Assembly (NCBI GenBank): GCA_963281155.1
Contig: CAUJLY010000001.1
Location: 8,370,001 to 8,434,000, forward strand
DNA from: Rhabditophanes sp. KR3021
Lineage: Eukaryota > Nematoda > Chromadorea > Rhabditida > Alloionematidae
Length of the DNA: 64,000 bases
Direction of reading: 5' to 3'
Position numbers and translations under genes: made by a program. Shown piece after piece: positions 60,157 through 64,000 of this stretch (position 1 is its first letter; every line of letters begins with the position of its first letter). A model generated the notes under the pieces. It saw only the letters and a program-made list of their open reading frames with translations, searched no databases and had not been told where the DNA came from.

Positions 60157-61105
60157 ATGTCAAAATATATTTTAATAATTTTATTTATTACATATTTAAG
60201 GTAAGTCTTTGGAGTTTGTAGTATTTACATGAATTATTTATAGCAAGCAAACTTTTACTAACAAAGTATATTCCGATCCAATAAAGTTAGATGCGAAAAT
60301 AGAAAATAGTCCAGAAAAATTTGAAAATGATGTTAAAAAGAAAAGTGGTGAGAATGTTCGTGTGTTTGTAATTACTCCAACCTATAAACGTCTAACTAGA
60401 TATCCAGATTTGATTAGATTTGCGAATTCATTGAAGTTGTTACCTTTTATTCATTGGATTGTGATTGAAGATGGAGATAAGAAAAGTTTGGGAGTGTCGA
60501 GGATTTTGAAACGATCGGGGATTAAGTGCACCTACTTTGCTGCCAAAACACCCAAATTTGTTTTTCCCAAGAGAGGTTGGTGGCAGAGAGATATGGCAAT
60601 TGAAAGGTTGATTGTTAATAAAAGTAAATTTATATCTAAACATCAAAGAGGCATTGTCTATTTTGGGGATGATGATAACTCATATGATCCAAAATTGTTT
60701 ACTGATTACGTGGTAAATGTGCAAAAAATAGGAGTATGGGCAGTTGGGTTGTCATCTTCAAGTGTAGAAGCTCCTATTGTCAAAAACAAGAAAGTAGTTG
60801 GGTTTGATACTTGGTATGCTCCCGAACGAGAACATCCCTTCGATTTTTCAGCATTTGCTCTTTCTTTGAAGTACTTCGAAGATAATCCAAAGGCACGCCT
60901 TACAAATGATCCCACATTGTATCCATACAGTCCGGAAGGGATTCTATTACAAAAATTAAACATCAATCTATCTGATTTGGAACCATTTGAATCACAATTA
61001 ACAAATCCAAAAGAAATATATGTCTGGCACACTAAGACACAAATTCCAAATTACTTCAAAACAGTCAATCGCAAAGAAGTTTATGGATACGATGTTGAAC
61101 TTTAA
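60157..61105 (+). CDS. Beta-1,3-glucuronyltransferase (B3GAT/GLAT family, GT43)
   Basis: Exons 60157-60200 and 60244-61105, giving 301 residues. A short N-terminal hydrophobic segment (ILIILFITYL) serves as signal anchor for a type II Golgi protein, followed by a ~45-residue stem. The GT43 domain has VFVITPTYKRLTRYPDL, IHWIVIEDG, FPKRGWWQRDMAIERL (R and acceptor loop), the metal-binding GDDDNSYD, VGLSSSSVEAPIVKNKKVVG, a conserved Glu in SPEGILLQK at the catalytic-base position, and YVWHTKTQ near the end (the donor-binding VWHTRT). The family transfers glucuronic acid to galactose in proteoglycan linkers or related glycans. Which nematode GLCT it equals is not clear. TTATTCAG ends 5 nt before the ATG. 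Confidence 0.88.
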
Positions 61106-61246
61106 TTATTAATACCGGAAATAAAATATCATTCTTTTTGATCTATTTGGACGGTTCATTAATTAATTTTGATTTTTATGATAATTAAGACTATCTTCAT
61201 CATGAAGCCCATCAGAAGTAATGTGATGTAATTCTTATCATCTAAC

Positions 61247-61254
61247 TATATAAG
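61247..61254 (+). promoter_or_regulatory. TATA-box-like element of the first DUF19 gene
   Basis: TATATAAG 44 nt before the start codon; the second DUF19 gene has a similar element at the same distance. Confidence 0.5.
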
Positions 61255-61297
61255 AATATGTTAATGGTGAAGCATTCCAATTAAAATTTCCTTAATT

Positions 61298-62133
61298 ATG
61301 CAAGTCAAGTTATTAGCAGTAGTTGTTTTGAGCGTTGTCTTTGGTGCTTTGAATGCCACATCTCCACACCCACCTTTTCATCTAGGAGCTGTTACTTTTG
61401 CTGATGGTACTTGTGATGACAGTGACACTAAAATTGTCCAAAATTGTTTCAACATTTACCTTCAATTCTTTGGACTTTCTATAAATCCATTCCCAAGTTT
61501 CTCCAACTACACTACTGTCTACGATGCTTATTTAATCAAAAGAGGCAGTGCAGGGCAATCAGCTATTTGCAGGTCAATTTAATTCATCGACTTTATATAA
61601 ATGATGTTATTTTCAGACAAAAGAATTTACTCTCATTATGTCTTAGTTCTTTGGAAAAAGATTGTGTAAATTTTATGGGATTATCAAGTATCTTCGGATT
61701 AGATCCAGAATCAGCTTATCATTACAACATGGATTATTATATGTAAGTTATTTGTTCTAATTTACTAATCCAATTAATTTAGTTCTCAATATGAATGTAA
61801 GTCTCAATCAAAAGAAATGTAATAAGAAATTTAGGTAACGCCGGCTTGAACGTCACCATGAACAGTTTCTACTGCATCCAGGCAGCCGGAATAAACCAAG
61901 CTAATAATGAACAAGCTTGCGAAACAGCTTTATTAGCAGCTGGGCATAACTCACAGTCATGTGATCCTTACAACACATACATCCAATGCATGGCGACGGT
62001 ATTTGGAAATTATTGCGGAAGTGCAGTCGGATCATGGGAGTGCAGTGGATTAACTTATGGAATTCTTAAAGATGTTCCTATGTGTCAACAAAGTTTTACA
62101 CCTTGTACTACTTCCAAATTTTTACGCGTATAA
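61298..62133 (+). CDS. Secreted T20D4.11-like (DUF19) cysteine-rich protein, copy 1
   Basis: Exons 61298-61572, 61617-61742, 61783-61796 (14 nt) and 61835-62133, giving 237 residues. Signal peptide MQVKLLAVVVLSVVFGALNA. The mature part has the DUF19 cysteine pattern: C-DDSDTKIVQNC, AIC, SLCLSSLEKDC, then YECNAGLNVTMNSFYC, ACETALLAAGHNSQSC, YIQCMATVFGNYC, GSWEC, MCQQSF and CTT. DUF19 proteins are nematode-specific secreted proteins of unknown function. The 14-nt exon is needed to join YYIS to QYEC, as shown by copy 2, where the same stretch is continuous. AATAAA follows at ~62190. Confidence 0.85.
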
Positions 62134-62400
62134 TTGTGATGAGCAGGGTATTAATTGTATGATTAATCTGAGCAAATAATTATTCTTATCAATAAATTTT
62201 ATTATTTCGTGGGTTTTTAAGGAGTAGTAGTATTATTATGATAAGAGATAATTGAAATTTTTAATTTAAAATTATAATTTCATATGACTTTACCAACAAT
62301 GCCCTTTGCTGTATGGAGAAGTCATTATTCATGTTGCACTATGCTTGTGATCTAAAAGAATACATCACTTTTATTATGGATAATATCCTTAAAAAATGAC

Positions 62401-62407
62401 TATAAAA
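62401..62407 (+). promoter_or_regulatory. TATA-box-like element of the second DUF19 gene
   Basis: TATAAAA 43 nt upstream of the start codon at 62450, matching the arrangement of the first copy. Confidence 0.5.
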
Positions 62408-62449
62408 TAACCAAAAGTTTTAACTCTCTATCATTTCAAAAACACAACC

Positions 62450-63948
62450 ATGAAAACATTTATTTTGATTGCTATTACAATTCTTGCGGTCACAGCAGAT
62501 CAAAAATGTGAAACAATGCAATATGATGTAAGAAATAATCTTTATTAATTAAAATATGTAACAACTATATCTAAAATGACTATTAAACTTTTTTGTTCCC
62601 AGAAGTTTAGTATTCCTCTTCGCGCAATTTCCTTGGTTTATTTGTATGATTATCAACAGCCGATCTTGGATAGACTTTAGAAAGAGGAACAGGTTCTCTG
62701 AATAAGTCATTTGTCAGTTCGATTTGCTCCAACTCATCTCCAACCACCAGCATCTTCTTATCTTGGGCAACACACATTTTCTTTGCCAAAAGAGCAATAT
62801 TCTAGAAAACGTAATAAAATTTTTATTTCTATTTAACCTACCTTAAAGGTCTGTGGTTCATAAATGGCTAACTGTGACAAGACAGTATTGTCGAGTAGAA
62901 TATGAGCCTTGTTGAGACTATTTTTAAAATTGCTATAATCCATATTATGTTCTTGTACACCAATCCTAACCCTTTCCTCTGAATAATGGTGAGCAAGGCG
63001 TACTTCATCTTGTCGCTGCATTGACATATAATGAAGAACCTTGTTTAGTTTTCGGTAAGCTCCTTTGACTGTGTCTCGTTCACTTCCATATTGCCACTGA
63101 AAGACAAGTTATAATGTTTAAGTATGGTTTGTCAACTTACGGCAGTAAAACGGGCTAACTTTTCTCTAGATTTCCATTTATCGGGCTTAGGTAATGTATT
63201 AAACGCGTCCAAAGGACTGTTTAGGATTCTACGTAAATTGTTTAAATCACTTAACTTCATCCTGTATCCAAATTGAGAAGTTTAAAAGTATTTTGACGTA
63301 TAGACAAATTGGAAATATACGTATCAATTTCTGTGTCGGACCATCTTAATGTTTAAATTTTTGTAGTGCATCAGACAATGCTATTCAAATCTACTTTCAA
63401 AGGTTAATTTAACTTTGGGAGAGAATAATACACTTCCGGATTATGGCACTTTTACAGAGAGTAGAGGAATCGGCGCATTTGGATTCAATAAAGAAGTAAT
63501 GCAAAAAGTTTGTGTAATTCAAAATGAGTTTTCCGATTGTATTGGATCTAACTCAAATTGTATTCATAATGCAACTTTGCAACAAATTTTTAACGTGGAA
63601 GCATCAGATAGTAGCCTTTATTCAGTTGATTACTACGTTTCTATGTACGAATGTCAAACGGCTTACAACATTACAATAAATGAATTTGACTGTTTAACAA
63701 CTGTTGGTATAAAGGGCTACGACCAAATGAAAAAGTGCGAAACAGAACTTCAAGCTGATAATGGGAATGATTCTGATGTCTGCAGTGTCAAGAATTCCGT
63801 AAACAAATGTGTCATGGATGTATTTGACAAGTATTGTGGGAAAGATGCCGCAGCTTATGTTTGCAATGTTAATAATGCTGGTATTAATGAAAATTTGCCA
63901 CAATGTGCATCAAAATTAATGACTTGCCCTGAGCTTAATTCATTTTAA
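62450..63948 (+). CDS. Secreted T20D4.11-like (DUF19) cysteine-rich protein, copy 2, with a nested gene in its intron
   Basis: Exons 62450-62527 and 63367-63948, giving 219 residues. Signal peptide MKTFILIAITILAVTADQ, then KCETMQYD and, after an ~840-nt intron, CIRQCYSNLLSKVNLTLGEN. The cysteine spacing and local sequence follow copy 1: VCVIQNEFSDC, YYVSMYECQTAYNITINEFDC, KCETELQ, KCVMDVFDKYC and CASKLMTC. Copy 2 lacks three introns of copy 1 and has instead one at the first cysteine loop. That intron contains the complete minus-strand mrpl-20 gene. Function of the family unknown; probably secreted. Poly(A) signal AATAAA at ~63957. Confidence 0.85.
62607..63260 (-). CDS. mrpl-20: Mitochondrial large-subunit ribosomal protein bL20m
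   Basis: Exons 63260-63141, 63096-62842 and 62801-62607, giving 189 residues. It is wholly inside the intron of the second DUF19 gene, on the opposite strand. The core matches bacterial L20: YGSERDTVKGAYRKLNKVLH (L20: 'GYRGRRKNCYRLA...V.KAL.YAY'), ERVRIGVQEHNMDYSNFKNS (L20: 'RINAAAREHGLTYSRFINGL'), NKAHILLDNTVLSQLAIYEP and QTFKNIALLAKK. A short N-terminal extension replaces the bacterial start, and a ~45-residue polar C-terminal extension ends REEEY. It assembles 23S-like rRNA in mitochondrial ribosomes. All introns are phase 0. Confidence 0.9.
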
Positions 63949-64000
63949 TTTTTGATAATAAATTCTTTGCATTTCATTTTATGTTTTTAACACAATTTAA

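Overview
This is nuclear DNA from a nematode. Genes are split by short AT-rich introns (about 40-60 nt, GT...TTTAG or TTTCAG). Several start codons sit 2-10 nt after a splice-acceptor-like AG, as expected for spliced-leader trans-splicing. Nematode-typical families are present: two secreted DUF19/T20D4.11-like proteins, a UNC-76/FEZ protein, an insulin-like peptide, tandem LBP/BPI proteins and a divergent nuclear receptor. I cannot fix the species. All gene models were spliced by hand from frame, splice sites and family resemblance.

Layout. 0-6 kb: the 3' end of a nuclear hormone receptor gene, a secreted protein built from eight one-exon repeats, a decayed LINE fragment, and a partial, rearranged copy of the repeat gene fused to unrelated sequence. 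6-10 kb: AT-rich, no gene seen. 10-28 kb: a dense housekeeping block with unc-76, mitochondrial TsaD/Qri7 (OSGEPL1), a NUDT14-like hydrolase, protein phosphatase 5, an endosomal Na+/H+ exchanger, an F-box relic, the ATP synthase inhibitor IF1, an unidentified 56-residue basic protein, a Bax-inhibitor-like membrane protein, dUTPase and palmitoyl-protein thioesterase 1. 27.5-37.5 kb: a 10-kb gene desert rich in the palindrome TGCGCA, leading to a Brinker-like plus CENP-B-like DNA-binding protein that looks like a domesticated pogo-type transposase lacking its nuclease.

40-46 kb: tandem LBP/BPI genes, the first with an antisense ORF in a long intron, then a hAT transposon relic. 47-52.5 kb: a Kelch protein, a GNAT acetyltransferase and an insulin-like peptide, all on the minus strand. 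55-60 kb: an 89-residue synuclein-like amphipathic protein with a GC-AG intron, CTP synthase (with an apparent frameshift) and a class II ARF GTPase. 60-64 kb: a glucuronyltransferase and two DUF19 genes, the second hosting mitochondrial ribosomal protein bL20m on the opposite strand of its intron.

The genes do not form one pathway. Many are tail-to-tail (unc-76/OSGEPL1, NUDT14/PP5, CTPS/ARF) or head-to-head (IF1/56-aa gene, TMBIM/dUTPase, ARF/glucuronyltransferase). Three apparent frame breaks (CTP synthase, F-box relic, possibly the 89-aa gene) lie at homopolymer runs, so assembly error must be excluded before calling them biological. The least explained items are the one-exon-per-repeat family and its chimeric offspring, the TGCGCA cluster beside the pogo-derived protein, and the synuclein-like gene.
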